From positions 1,426,001-1,490,000 of the forward strand of contig NZ_AP026070.1 of the NCBI RefSeq assembly GCF_024363255.1: 64,000 nucleotides of DNA. The letters run 5' to 3'. The DNA is from Shewanella sp. NFH-SH190041. Its GTDB lineage: Bacteria > Pseudomonadota > Gammaproteobacteria > Enterobacterales > Shewanellaceae. Under the pieces are notes generated by a model. The model was given only the letters and a program-made list of their open reading frames with translations, had not been told where the DNA came from and ran no database searches. The position numbers and the translations under genes were made by a program. Shown here piece after piece: positions 45,029-54,760 of this stretch; the first letter of the stretch is position 1; each line of letters starts with the position of its first letter.

Positions 45029-45391
45029 ATGAGTATTGCAATGTCGTCACTTGCACCGAGCCAGGCTGTTGCCGCCACCCCGTCAAATCTTGGCTCTGTT
45101 GCCAGTATGGCAGGTGGCTTGGTGTTAGTGTTATTGCTGATTTTTGTATTGGCCTATGTGGTGAGGCGCTTTAATCTGGTGCCTGCTAGTCACGGTACGT
45201 TGAAAACAGTGGCGGTAGCATCATTGGGGCAAAAAGAAAAATTGGTGCTGGTTCAAGTAGGAGAGCAACAGTATTTGCTGGGTGTTACTCCTAATCAGGT
45301 TAATTTGATTGATAAGTTAGCTGAACCTGTGACGGTGGAGACGGCTTCATTTGCTGATCGTCTGAAGCAAGTCAGGAAGCAACAACCATGA
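45029..45391 (+). CDS. fliO: Export gate assembly protein FliO
   Basis: A 120-aa single-pass membrane protein: helix at about 28-47 ([19 protein letters not shown]), then a cytoplasmic part with [21 protein letters not shown] and [12 protein letters not shown]. FliO helps FliP assemble. It overlaps fliP by 4 nt. Confidence 0.92.
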   Translation: MSIAMSSLAPSQAVAATPSNLGSVASMAGGLVLVLLLIFVLAYVVRRFNLVPASHGTLKTVAVASLGQKEKLVLVQVGEQQYLLGVTPNQVNLIDKLAEPVTVETASFADRLKQVRKQQP

Positions 45392-46134
45392 AGTGGCTGG
45401 CCGGTGTGCTGACTGGGCTCCTATTATGTGGGAGTCCATTGGCGCTGGCGGATGCTGGCATTTTACCGGCCGTTACTGTCACCCAAACACCGGAAGGTGG
45501 CACACAGTATTCGGTGACACTGCAGATCTTACTTTTAATGACTGCGCTGAGTTTCCTACCGGCCGCAGTCATTATGTTAACCTCCTTTACCCGTATCATT
45601 GTGGTGTTATCCATTTTGCGGCAGGCCATTGGCCTGCAGCAAACCCCATCTAACCAAGTCTTAATCGGTCTGAGTTTATTTTTAACCCTGTTTATTATGG
45701 CGCCGGTATTTGAACGAATTTATGCTGCCGGAGTAAAGCCCTATATGGATGAACAAGTGACTCTGCAGCAGGGGTATGAGCAAGGGAAAGTACCACTGAA
45801 AGATTTTATGCTGGCGCAGACTCGGTTGACTGATTTGAGTACTTTTATTGATATTGCGGGTTATCAGGATATTGCCGAGCCAGCAGATACACCTATGTCT
45901 GTTCTGGTGCCAGCATTCGTGACCAGTGAGCTAAAAACAGCATTCCAAATTGGCTTTATGTTGTTTATTCCTTTTTTGGTGATTGATTTAGTGGTGGCCA
46001 GTATTTTGATGGCCATGGGGATGATGATGTTGTCTCCGATGATAGTGTCGCTGCCATTTAAAATTATGCTGTTTGTACTGGTTGATGGCTGGTCGCTGGT
46101 GATGGGCACGCTGGCCAATAGTTTCGGCATTTAG
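45388..46134 (+). CDS. fliP: Export gate protein FliP
   Basis: A 248-aa membrane protein of the type III export gate. It has a cleavable signal peptide (cleaved about residue 21), then four membrane helices. Family markers are [43 protein letters not shown] and [21 protein letters not shown] (read in pieces). Five copies build the gate with FliQ and FliR. Confidence 0.97.
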   Translation: MKWLAGVLTGLLLCGSPLALADAGILPAVTVTQTPEGGTQYSVTLQILLLMTALSFLPAAVIMLTSFTRIIVVLSILRQAIGLQQTPSNQVLIGLSLFLTLFIMAPVFERIYAAGVKPYMDEQVTLQQGYEQGKVPLKDFMLAQTRLTDLSTFIDIAGYQDIAEPADTPMSVLVPAFVTSELKTAFQIGFMLFIPFLVIDLVVASILMAMGMMMLSPMIVSLPFKIMLFVLVDGWSLVMGTLANSFGI

Positions 46135-46142
46135 GAGGTGAG

Positions 46143-46412
46143 GTGACCCCGGAGGCCTTGGTTGATATTTTCCGTGAAGCCTTATCGGTGATCGTGCTGA
46201 TTGTTTCTGTGATCATTGTTCCCGGTCTGTTGGTGGGGTTAGTAGTCGCTGTGTTCCAAGCGGCGACATCCATCAATGAACAGACCCTGAGTTTTCTCCC
46301 CCGCCTATTGGTTACCCTGTTTGCCTTGATGTTTATGGGCCATTGGATGGTACAGACGTTGATGGATTTTTTTATGCTGATGATCCAGCAAATTCCCCAG
46401 ATAATTGGATAA
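46143..46412 (+). CDS. fliQ: Export gate protein FliQ
   Basis: An 89-aa protein with two membrane helices, GTG start at 46143 just after GGAGG. Begins MTPEALVDIFREALSVIVLI and contains ATSINEQTLSFLPRLL, the FliQ signature. Four copies join FliP and FliR in the gate. Confidence 0.96.
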   Translation: MTPEALVDIFREALSVIVLIVSVIIVPGLLVGLVVAVFQAATSINEQTLSFLPRLLVTLFALMFMGHWMVQTLMDFFMLMIQQIPQIIG

Positions 46413-46415
46413 CCG

Positions 46416-47213
46416 ATGCAACTGTTGATGGAGACCTTGAATGGGGCTATCAGCGGTTATCTTTGGCCTTTGTGCAGGGTCGCGGCTTTGCTGATGGTGA
46501 TGGCCGTATTCGGTGCAACCACGACGCCGATGCGGGTAAGGTTATTGCTGTCTTTGGCTCTGACAGTTGCGATAGCGCCCGTGCTTCCCCCCATGCCAGA
46601 TATTGCCCCTTTCTCTCTGCAAGCTGTATTTGTGATTGCTCAGCAAATTCTGATTGGCGCTGCAATGGGATTAGTGACTGTACTGTTGGTGCAAACATTT
46701 GTGCTGACAGGGCAGATTATTGGTATGCAGACCAGTTTAGGTTTTGCATCTATGGTGGATCCTGCCTCTGGGCAACAGACACCTGTGGTGGGAAACCTGT
46801 TTTTATTGCTAACAACCATGATTTTTTTGGCCGTAGATGGGCATTTGGTTATGATCCGCATGCTGGTGGCCAGTTTTGATACCTTGCCTGTTTCAACGTC
46901 CGGCATTGTGGTTGGGCGATATCGAGAGTTGGCTGACTGGGGCAGTTATCTGTTTGGTGCCGCATTAACTATGTCTATGTCAGCAATTGTGGCACTGCTG
47001 CTGATTAACCTCGCATTCGGTGTGATGACGCGGGCAGCCCCACAGTTGAATATTTTTGCCATCGGTTTTCCTATTACGATGCTGAGTGGGTTATTTGTGC
47101 TTTGGCTGACGCTATCCCCGGTTATGGCACATTTTTTTGAAGTATGGCGCTCAGCTCAGTTGTTGCTGTGCGATTTGGTTAATTTGCAGTGTCGTACTGA
47201 TGGGCGGTTTTAA
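46416..47213 (+). CDS. fliR: Export gate protein FliR
   Basis: A 265-aa protein with about six membrane segments and the FliR features ILIGAAMGLVTVLLVQ and GFASMVDPASGQQTPVVGN, the latter highly conserved. A single copy completes the gate core. Its last base overlaps the flhB start. Confidence 0.96.
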   Translation: MQLLMETLNGAISGYLWPLCRVAALLMVMAVFGATTTPMRVRLLLSLALTVAIAPVLPPMPDIAPFSLQAVFVIAQQILIGAAMGLVTVLLVQTFVLTGQIIGMQTSLGFASMVDPASGQQTPVVGNLFLLLTTMIFLAVDGHLVMIRMLVASFDTLPVSTSGIVVGRYRELADWGSYLFGAALTMSMSAIVALLLINLAFGVMTRAAPQLNIFAIGFPITMLSGLFVLWLTLSPVMAHFFEVWRSAQLLLCDLVNLQCRTDGRF

Positions 47214-48346
47214 TGGCAGAGCATGATTCTGGTCAGGAGCGGACTGAAGAAGCCACACCCAAACGCAGACAGGAGGCGAGGGATAAAGGTCAGATAGCCC
47301 GCTCAAAAGAGTTAGGCACTGCAGCGGTATTGCTGGCGGCAGCTGGCGGCTTTATGTTGACCGGCCCGTCATTGGCGCAGGCTTTGGACAATATTATGAG
47401 CCGGGTTTTTACCTTGTCCAGAGAACAGGTTTTTGACGTTAATCAGATGTTTCTGGTCTGGCATTGGATTGGCGAGGTGCTTGCTTGGCCATTGTTGTCT
47501 TTTATTGTGTTACTGGCTTTATTGGCATTTGCCGGCAATGTCCTGTTGGGCGGCATGAATTTTTCCGCTCAAGCCATGCTTCCCAAAGGTAATCGAATGG
47601 ATCCGCTGAAAGGATTTAAGCGCATGTTTGGGGTGCAGGCATTGGTTGAGCTGGGTAAAGGGCTGGCGAAATTCTCTGTAGTGGCATTAGCCGCTTTTTT
47701 CCTACTCCGACTGTATTTTGACGAGATTTTATCTTTGTCTCAAGAGCATCTGCCTGGGAATATTTATCATGCATTGGATTTATTGATGTGGCTATTTTTG
47801 CTGCTCTGTAGTTCGGTAATTGTCATTGTGGTGATCGATGTGCCTTTTCAGTTATGGAACCACAATAAGCAGTTACGGATGACACAGCAGGAAGTGAAAG
47901 ATGAATTTAAAGATACTGAGGGAAAACCAGAAGTCAAAAGTCGGGTTCGACAATTACAGCGAGAATTAGCTCAGCGGCGCATGATGTCAGATGTGCCTAG
48001 CGCGGATGTGATTGTGGTGAATCCGGAACATTATGCTGTAGCGATTAAATACGACCCGGTTAAATCTCCAGCGCCATATGTTGTTGCAAAAGGGATTGAT
48101 TCAGTTGCATTTCAAATTCGGGCCATTGGCCGGGATTATAATATTGCCATTGTGTCAGCCCCGCCGTTGGCGCGCGCTATTTACCATACCACTAAGTTAT
48201 CCCAGCAGATCCCGGATGGCCTTTTTACTGCTGTTGCTCAAGTGTTGGCCTATGTGTTTCAGCTTAAGCAATATCAGCAAGGTCGGGGAGCTAAACCCAA
48301 GCCAATCCCCCTGAAGCAGCCCATACCTGATGAGCTGCAATATTAA
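47213..48346 (+). CDS. flhB: Export switch protein FlhB
   Basis: A 377-aa protein with four membrane helices (about 35-210) and a cytoplasmic autoprotease-like domain. N-terminus has the typical QERTEEATPKRRQEARDKG. The cleavage site reads NPEH at residues 270-273 instead of the textbook NPTH; the Asn-Pro bond where cleavage occurs is intact. FlhB changes substrate class from hook to filament when FliK signals. Followed by an intergenic region carrying the flhA promoter. Confidence 0.96.
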   Translation: MAEHDSGQERTEEATPKRRQEARDKGQIARSKELGTAAVLLAAAGGFMLTGPSLAQALDNIMSRVFTLSREQVFDVNQMFLVWHWIGEVLAWPLLSFIVLLALLAFAGNVLLGGMNFSAQAMLPKGNRMDPLKGFKRMFGVQALVELGKGLAKFSVVALAAFFLLRLYFDEILSLSQEHLPGNIYHALDLLMWLFLLLCSSVIVIVVIDVPFQLWNHNKQLRMTQQEVKDEFKDTEGKPEVKSRVRQLQRELAQRRMMSDVPSADVIVVNPEHYAVAIKYDPVKSPAPYVVAKGIDSVAFQIRAIGRDYNIAIVSAPPLARAIYHTTKLSQQIPDGLFTAVAQVLAYVFQLKQYQQGRGAKPKPIPLKQPIPDELQY

Positions 48347-48445
48347 CCTCGTCACAAGAAACTCACCAATCGCTTCAGTCCTGCGGTTTTGGGTCGTCTT
48401 TATTAGTAAAGCTAGGTGAATTGAGAGCGGTGAATATCCTGCCAT

Positions 48446-48460
48446 TGGTATGGGATTTGC
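48446..48460 (+). promoter_or_regulatory. Sigma-54 promoter of flhA
   Basis: TGGTATGGGATTTGC: GG and TTGC perfectly placed, two mismatches in the -24 box; 43 nt before flhA. Confidence 0.7.
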
Positions 48461-48502
48461 TTTTGTCATCAGGTCTGTCAAATATCGGACCGAGGCATCA
48501 AT

Positions 48503-50593
48503 TTGAAACTGTCACTGACACAAATTCGGCAATTAGCACCGGTTAATATTACCGGGTTGGGGACGCCAGCGTTGGTGCTGGCCGCACTGGCGATGGTTGT
48601 ACTGCCAATGCCCGCTTTTTTGTTGGATATTTTATTTTCCTTCAATATCGCGCTGGCATTAGTGGTGTTGTTGGTGGCGATTTATACCAATCGACCGTTG
48701 GATTTTGCCGCGTTCCCAACGGTATTGCTGGTTGCAACTCTGCTGCGGTTAGCGCTGAACGTGGCGTCAACGCGGGTGGTGTTGCTTGATGGACACAATG
48801 GCAGTGATGCTGCCGGTAATGTGATTGAAGCATTTGGCTCTGTGGTGATCGGGGGTAATTACGCGGTTGGCCTAGTGGTTTTTTTGATCCTGATCATCAT
48901 TAATTTTGCCGTCGTGACTAAAGGCGCCGGGCGCATTTCTGAGGTAAGTGCCAGATTTACCTTAGATGCGATGCCGGGGAAACAGATGGCGATTGATGCC
49001 GATCTGAATGCTGGATTGATTAATCAGGAGCAGGCTAGAACCCGGCGGGATGAAGTGACCCGTGAAGCAGACTTTTATGGTGCGATGGATGGTGCGTCAA
49101 AGTTTGTTAAAGGGGATGCCGTTGCAGGCATTATGATCCTGATTATCAATATGCTGGGTGGCTTTATTATTGGCATGGCACAGCATGATCTTGATTTTGG
49201 CAGTGCGGCAGAAATTTATACCTTGCTGACTATAGGTGATGGTTTGGTGGCACAAATTCCCGGATTGCTGCTGTCTATTGCCGCGGCATTAATGGTCACG
49301 CGGCAAAATGAATCCGGTGATATGGGACAAATGGTGATTGGTCAGATGTTTGACAGTCCCAAAGCATTAGGTATTGCCGCCGCGGTATTGTTTGTGATGG
49401 GCATTGTTCCTGGTATGCCGCATTTAGCGTTTTTGTTATTTGCTTTACTGGCCGCAGCGGGAGCTTATTGGATTGTCAGACGTAATAAGGCTGAAGTCGA
49501 TGCGGCTAATCAGGCTCAGTTACAACCGTTAGGGGCTGGCGATGCGCAACCTAAAGAGCTGTCTTGGGATGATGTGCAACATGTTGACACCATAGGATTA
49601 GAAGTCGGATATCGGTTGATCCCTTTGGTAGATAAAGGTCAGGGTGGAGAGTTACTTAGCCGGATAAAAGGGGTGCGAAAAAAGTTATCCCAAGAGCTTG
49701 GTTTCTTAGTCCCTGCTGTGCATATCCGGGATAATTTGGATTTAGCACCGAGTGCTTACCGGATTGCTTTGATGGGGGTGGTTGTTGGTGAGGCTGAAAT
49801 TACCCCTGATTGTGAATTAGCGATTAATCCTGGACAGGTATACGGCAAGCTTGAAGGTGTCGAGACCCGGGATCCGGCATTTGGTTTGGAGGCGGTGTGG
49901 ATTACCCCAAATTTGCGTGAGCATGCTCAGACGCTGGGGTATACGGTTGTGGATACGGCTACGGTAATTGCTACCCATATTAGCCAGTTATTGACAAATA
50001 ATGCCGCTAAATTGCTGGGCTATGAAGAGGTGCAACAGCTACTGGATATTTTGGCTAAGCAGGCACCGAAATTAGTTGATGGCTTTATTCCTGATGTGAT
50101 GACACTCGGCACTGTGGTGAAGGTGATGCAAAACCTGCTCAATGAAGGTGTCTCTATTCGGGATCAGCGCACGATTGTGCAGACATTACTGGAATATGGC
50201 CCTAAGAGTACCGACACCGAAGTGTTAACCGCCGCGGTGCGTATAGCATTGAAACGTATGATCGTTCAAGAGATTGCGGGGCCAGAGTTAGAAATTCCCG
50301 TCATAACCTTGGCGCCAGAGTTGGAACAGGTATTGCATCAGTCTATGCAGGCATCTGCTGGGGAAGGGCCAAATATTGAGCCTGGCTTGGCAGAGCGAAT
50401 GCAACAGTCACTGGTTGATGCAACACAGCGGCAAGAAATGATAGGTCAGCCGGCGATTTTACTGACATCCGGTATGCTACGGGCAACATTGTCACGTTTT
50501 GTCAAATACACCATACCGAATATGCGGGTTATCTCTTATCAAGAGGTCCCGGATGAGAAGCAGATAAGGATTGTGTCTGCTGTGGGTCAATAG
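48503..50593 (+). CDS. flhA: Export gate protein FlhA
   Basis: A 696-aa protein; TTG start. Eight membrane helices up to about residue 330. The FHIPEP region reads TKGAGRISEVSARFTLDAMPGKQMAIDADL (in pieces). The C-terminal cytoplasmic domain (about 360-696) forms the nonameric ring that docks chaperone-substrate pairs. It opens the unit that continues with flhF, flhG and fliA. Confidence 0.97.
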   Translation: MKLSLTQIRQLAPVNITGLGTPALVLAALAMVVLPMPAFLLDILFSFNIALALVVLLVAIYTNRPLDFAAFPTVLLVATLLRLALNVASTRVVLLDGHNGSDAAGNVIEAFGSVVIGGNYAVGLVVFLILIIINFAVVTKGAGRISEVSARFTLDAMPGKQMAIDADLNAGLINQEQARTRRDEVTREADFYGAMDGASKFVKGDAVAGIMILIINMLGGFIIGMAQHDLDFGSAAEIYTLLTIGDGLVAQIPGLLLSIAAALMVTRQNESGDMGQMVIGQMFDSPKALGIAAAVLFVMGIVPGMPHLAFLLFALLAAAGAYWIVRRNKAEVDAANQAQLQPLGAGDAQPKELSWDDVQHVDTIGLEVGYRLIPLVDKGQGGELLSRIKGVRKKLSQELGFLVPAVHIRDNLDLAPSAYRIALMGVVVGEAEITPDCELAINPGQVYGKLEGVETRDPAFGLEAVWITPNLREHAQTLGYTVVDTATVIATHISQLLTNNAAKLLGYEEVQQLLDILAKQAPKLVDGFIPDVMTLGTVVKVMQNLLNEGVSIRDQRTIVQTLLEYGPKSTDTEVLTAAVRIALKRMIVQEIAGPELEIPVITLAPELEQVLHQSMQASAGEGPNIEPGLAERMQQSLVDATQRQEMIGQPAILLTSGMLRATLSRFVKYTIPNMRVISYQEVPDEKQIRIVSAVGQ

Positions 50594-50604
50594 GAGGTTA
50601 ATAA

Positions 50605-51963
50605 ATGAAGATAAAACGTTTTTTAGCCAAAGATATGCGTGGTGCTCTTGCTCAGGTAAAAGAGTGCTTGGGTGATGATGCCGTCATTATGTCTAATAAA
50701 ACGGTTGCAGGTGGCATTGAAATTGTCGCAGCAGTGGATTTCGACGCGGATGCTGTCAGTCATAGTGATGCTGGTGGGGTGAAAACCAAGCGGACAATTG
50801 CAACTAACAATGTTGCGCAAGCATCCCATAAACGGCAGACAAACAATACTGAAGCCGATTCGTTAGAGGCGTTATTGGCAAGGCAGCAAAAGCAGCTCGA
50901 TAAACAGTTACAACAAAATAGTCGCTCAGGTAATAAAGTGCCGGACTGGGCGCAACCACAACCGGAACATAACGCTGCATCACAACGAAGAGCACCTAGT
51001 TATGCTGGCGTCGGGAAAGTGGATAAAGATAGCCAAAAACAGATAGGTAAAATCCAATCGGAATTGGCGGCACTGCGTAATTTATTGACTCATCAAGTTG
51101 CTGGATTAATGTCAGCACAGAAGCAACAACGAGATCCTGTTGGTGCCATGTTGGAGCAGTCATTATCTGCGGCAGGTTTTGCTTCAAATGTTGCAATTAA
51201 GTTGGGATATGGTCTTAAAGGGATAACCGAGACGGAAATTAAGTCAGCTTTGCAGCACAGATTAGCCGGTATGTTACACAGTCATGGTGATGAAATAATC
51301 GTCAACGGTGGAGTAGTTGCACTGGTCGGACCGACCGGAGTGGGTAAAACTACAACGATTGCGAAATTAGCTGCACGTTTTATCGCCCGTCATGGGGCGC
51401 AACAGGTTGCGCTGGTTACAACAGATCATTATCGTATCGGGGCTTATGAACAGCTGGCCACATACGGCAAAATTATGGGCTGTCCGGTAAAGCAAGCGAA
51501 TGATTTATTTGAGTTAGAACGAGTATTAAAACAGTTAAGTAATCGTAAGCTAGTGTTAATTGATACGGCTGGTATGGGACAGCGAGATACACGTTTGTAT
51601 CAACAGTTAGAAAACTTGGCTGTGAATCATGCTTTGCCGATACAAAGCTATTTGGTTATGTCTACAACTTCTCAACGCAGTGTTTTGGAAGATGCATTAA
51701 GCCATTTCCAGCAGATCCCGTTATCGGGGGTGATTTTGACCAAAATAGATGAGTCGGTTTCCCTTGCTGCTGCGTTGAGCGTTGTGATTGAAACCGAGTT
51801 GCCGCTAAGTTATGTGACCCATGGTCAGCGGGTACCGGAAGATTTAGCGCTGGCAGATGAAGCATGGTTGGCAGAGTCGGCATTATCTTGTCTGCACAGG
51901 GAAGAATTTAAATTTGCACCTGATTTAACCGGGTTAAATGACGTGTCCTATGCTTTTGAGTAG
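50605..51963 (+). CDS. flhF: Polar flagellum placement GTPase FlhF
   Basis: A 452-aa SRP-type GTPase. N-terminal B domain is basic and Gln-rich. The NG domain holds G1 LVGPTGVGKTTT (242-249 for the P loop), G2/G3 VTTDHYRIGAYEQL and VLIDTAGMGQRD, and G4 ILTKIDE. FlhF recruits the first flagellar parts to the cell pole. Its 3' end overlaps the flhG start. Confidence 0.96.
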   Translation: MKIKRFLAKDMRGALAQVKECLGDDAVIMSNKTVAGGIEIVAAVDFDADAVSHSDAGGVKTKRTIATNNVAQASHKRQTNNTEADSLEALLARQQKQLDKQLQQNSRSGNKVPDWAQPQPEHNAASQRRAPSYAGVGKVDKDSQKQIGKIQSELAALRNLLTHQVAGLMSAQKQQRDPVGAMLEQSLSAAGFASNVAIKLGYGLKGITETEIKSALQHRLAGMLHSHGDEIIVNGGVVALVGPTGVGKTTTIAKLAARFIARHGAQQVALVTTDHYRIGAYEQLATYGKIMGCPVKQANDLFELERVLKQLSNRKLVLIDTAGMGQRDTRLYQQLENLAVNHALPIQSYLVMSTTSQRSVLEDALSHFQQIPLSGVILTKIDESVSLAAALSVVIETELPLSYVTHGQRVPEDLALADEAWLAESALSCLHREEFKFAPDLTGLNDVSYAFE

Positions 51964-52849
51964 TGCTTATAAAAGGGATCAAGCAAGCGGCTTACGAATG
52001 ATGAATCATATATATAACGAAAAAGTAAAAGTCATGGCTGTCACCGGGGGTAAAGGTGGCGTAGGTAAAACCAGTGTTTCGATTAATACTGCCGCAGCAT
52101 TAGCAGAAAAAGGCCAGCGAGTGTTGGTATTGGATGCTGATTTGGGATTGGCAAATGTCGATGTCATGTTGGGGTTGCGGGCAGAACGTAACTTGTCCCA
52201 TGTGTTGTCCGGGGAAGCTGAATTGGACGATATTATCGTCCGAGGCCCAAATGGGATTGGCATTGTGCCAGCCACATCTGGAACCCAAGGCATGGTGGAG
52301 TTGTCTTCTGCTCAGCATGCGGGACTCATTCGGGCGTTCAGTGAAATGAAAACCCAATTTGATGTGCTAATTGTGGATACCGCTGCTGGTATCTCCGATA
52401 TGGTACTGAGTTTTGCGCGGGCCTCTCAGGATGTTGTCGTGGTGGTGTGTGATGAACCTACATCTATTACGGATGCGTATGCTCTCATCAAGATCCTCAG
52501 TCGTGAGCATGGTGTTTTTCGTTTTAAAATAGTCGCTAACATGGTTCGCAGCCTCCGTGAAGGAATGGAGTTGTTTGCTAAACTTAGCAAGGTTACGGAT
52601 CGATTCTTAGATGTCGCGCTGGAATTGGTGGCGACGATTCCCTTTGATGAAAACCTGAGGAAATCGGTGCGTAAACAAAAATTGATTGTTGAAGCATTCC
52701 CCAAATCACCTGCATCAATCGCTTATCAGGGATTAGCGAATAAGGTGAATAGTTGGCCTGTCCCCCAACAGCCTGGTGGACACCTTGAGTTTTTTGTGGA
52801 GCGTTTGATTCAGCGTCCGGAATATAAAAAGGATGAAGTGAGTGAATAA
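51938..52849 (+). CDS. flhG: Flagellar number regulator FlhG (FleN, MinD-like ATPase)
   Basis: A 303-aa MinD/ParA-type ATPase that limits flagella to one per pole and restrains FlrA. The N-terminus must include DQASGLR (residues 14-20), the DQAxxLR activator that stimulates the FlhF GTPase, so starts after it (for example the ATG at 51998) are ruled out. The start is at 51938 or 51950, inside flhF. Deviant Walker A GGKGGVGKT, then VLDADLGLANVDVMLG and VDTAAGISDMV. The C-terminal amphipathic helix is near HLEFFVERLI. Overlaps fliA by 8 nt. Confidence 0.94.
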   Translation: MTCPMLLSSAYKRDQASGLRMMNHIYNEKVKVMAVTGGKGGVGKTSVSINTAAALAEKGQRVLVLDADLGLANVDVMLGLRAERNLSHVLSGEAELDDIIVRGPNGIGIVPATSGTQGMVELSSAQHAGLIRAFSEMKTQFDVLIVDTAAGISDMVLSFARASQDVVVVVCDEPTSITDAYALIKILSREHGVFRFKIVANMVRSLREGMELFAKLSKVTDRFLDVALELVATIPFDENLRKSVRKQKLIVEAFPKSPASIAYQGLANKVNSWPVPQQPGGHLEFFVERLIQRPEYKKDEVSE

Positions 52850-53561
52850 AGCCGCAGCGTATACTCGTTTAGACCCTAAAGCTTCAATCGTCGAACAGTA
52901 TGCTCCGTTGGTTAAAAGGATCGCACACCATTTACTGGCTAGGCTACCAGCTTCAGTTCAGTTAGATGATTTGTTGCAAGCAGGGATGATTGGATTATTG
53001 GAAGCTGCGGCTAAATTTGATGGCAGTAAAGGGGCTAAATTTGAAACCTTTGCTGGTATCAGGATCCGTGGTGCCATGCTGGATGAAATCCGGCGCGGGG
53101 ATTGGGTGCCCCGTTCGGTACATAAAAATCAGCGTCGTGTTGCTCAAGCAATTGATGAACTTGAGCAAGAGCTAGGCAGAGATGCAAAGGATGCAGAAAT
53201 TGCCTGTCATCTGGACATGACGCTGGATGAGTACCATCAAGTTCTCAACGATGTGTCGGTTGGGAAAGTTATAGGGATTGAGGATTTAAGTGGTTCTGTT
53301 GAAGCATTTTCAAATAGCCAGAGTCATTATGATTCACCTTTTGAAACTCTTTCAGATTCACAGTTTCAGTTGGCATTAACAGAAGCTATTAATCAGTTGC
53401 AGGAGCGAGACGCATTGGTTTTATCGCTTTATTACAGTGAAGCGCTGAACCTGAAAGAAATCGGAGCCATTCTTGAAGTAAGCGAGTCCAGAGTCAGCCA
53501 GATATTAAGTCAGGCGATGCTGCGACTGAAAGCGAAACTCAGACACTGGACCCAAGTATAA
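52842..53561 (+). CDS. fliA: Flagellar sigma-28 factor FliA
   Basis: A 239-aa sigma factor; GTG start within the flhG end. Region 2 reads VQLDDLLQAGMIGLLEAAAKFD and GAKFETFAGIRIRGAMLDEIRRGDWVPRSV (in pieces). Region 4 has NLKEIGAILEVSESRVSQILSQAM. It reads the GCCGATAA-type promoters seen before flgO, flgM and flaB and is held by FlgM. No own sigma-54 site; transcribed with flhAFG. Confidence 0.97.
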   Translation: MNKAAAYTRLDPKASIVEQYAPLVKRIAHHLLARLPASVQLDDLLQAGMIGLLEAAAKFDGSKGAKFETFAGIRIRGAMLDEIRRGDWVPRSVHKNQRRVAQAIDELEQELGRDAKDAEIACHLDMTLDEYHQVLNDVSVGKVIGIEDLSGSVEAFSNSQSHYDSPFETLSDSQFQLALTEAINQLQERDALVLSLYYSEALNLKEIGAILEVSESRVSQILSQAMLRLKAKLRHWTQV

Positions 53562-53604
53562 AATGATAATCGAGCGTAATTAACTGAGCTCACCGGAGGA
53601 TACC

Positions 53605-53988
53605 TTGGACAAGAATATGAAAATTCTCATCGTTGATGACTTCTCAACTATGAGACGAATCATTAAGAACTTGTTACGAGATCTTGGGTTTAATAATACC
53701 CAAGAAGCAGATGACGGCTCAACTGCACTGCCTATGCTGCAAAAGGGCGATTTTGATTTCGTAGTAACAGATTGGAATATGCCTGGTATGCAGGGTATCG
53801 ATCTGTTGAAAGCGATTCGTGCAGATGAAAAATTGAAGAATATTCCAGTGCTGATGGTAACTGCTGAAGCTAAGCGTGAGCAGATTATTGCTGCAGCACA
53901 AGCAGGTGTTAATGGCTATGTGGTTAAGCCATTTACTGCTGCAACGTTGAAAGAAAAACTGGATAAGATTTTCGAAAGACTCGGCTAA
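53605..53988 (+). CDS. cheY: Chemotaxis response regulator CheY
   Basis: A 127-aa single receiver domain. TTG start after GGAGG. Acidic pair in [13 protein letters not shown], phospho-acceptor Asp in VVTDWNMPG, Thr in LMVTAEAK and Lys in YVVKPFT. Phosphorylated by CheA, it binds FliM and reverses rotation. First of the che block. Confidence 0.98.
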   Translation: MDKNMKILIVDDFSTMRRIIKNLLRDLGFNNTQEADDGSTALPMLQKGDFDFVVTDWNMPGMQGIDLLKAIRADEKLKNIPVLMVTAEAKREQIIAAAQAGVNGYVVKPFTAATLKEKLDKIFERLG

Positions 53989-53992
53989 TTAA

Positions 53993-54745
53993 ATGGTGGC
54001 AGCGATGCAACAAGCAGAGATGTCAGGATTGATTAGTCTTGAAGATGCGACGCAATTGGTTGAATTATTGCGTGCAGGCCAACAGGAGTTGGCTGATGAG
54101 CTTTTTAAAAATATGGCTATTCCACTTCAAAAAGATCTTTTTGATGAGGTTGGTCGATTAACACGTCAATTACATAGTGCGCTGGTTGATTTTCAATTTG
54201 ACAGCCGGCTACAGGAACTGACCGAAACAGAACTGCCTGATGCTCAGGAACGACTGAATTTTGTCATTGATATGACAGAGCAGGCTGCCAACAAGACCAT
54301 GGATGCCGTCGAGGAGTGCCTGCCATTAGCGCAGGCGCTTACCGATAATGTCAAAGAGGTTCAGCCCAAGTGGGATAAATTAATGCGTCGTAATATTGAG
54401 CTCGGTGAATTTAAGAGCTTGTGTCACGAAGTACACTTGTTTATGAACCGCAGTGAAATGGATACCAATCGTGTTAAAGAGTTACTGAATGAAGTGCTGA
54501 TGGCGCAGGACTTTCAGGATTTAACCGGGCAGATGATTCGCAGAGTGATTCAGTTAGTTCAACAGGTCGAATCGAATTTAGTGTCGATGTTAACCGTGTT
54601 TGGTGATCAGCCATTGGTTGATATTCCGGTTGAAGCACTTAAAGGCATTGAAGCAGAAGGACCGATACTGCATGCAGAACAGCGGCAGGATGTGGTTGCC
54701 GGGCAAGATGAAGTAGACGATTTGTTATCTAGTCTGGGTTTCTGA
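53993..54745 (+). CDS. cheZ: CheY phosphatase CheZ
   Basis: A 250-aa helical protein. The catalytic region DEVGRLTRQLHSALVDF and the motif LMAQDFQDLTGQMIRRVI, with the active-site Gln, are present. The C-terminal CheY-binding peptide is QDEVDDLLSSLGF. It removes phosphate from CheY to reset swimming. Confidence 0.96.
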   Translation: MVAAMQQAEMSGLISLEDATQLVELLRAGQQELADELFKNMAIPLQKDLFDEVGRLTRQLHSALVDFQFDSRLQELTETELPDAQERLNFVIDMTEQAANKTMDAVEECLPLAQALTDNVKEVQPKWDKLMRRNIELGEFKSLCHEVHLFMNRSEMDTNRVKELLNEVLMAQDFQDLTGQMIRRVIQLVQQVESNLVSMLTVFGDQPLVDIPVEALKGIEAEGPILHAEQRQDVVAGQDEVDDLLSSLGF

Positions 54746-54760
54746 TGAGGAGTTATACAA

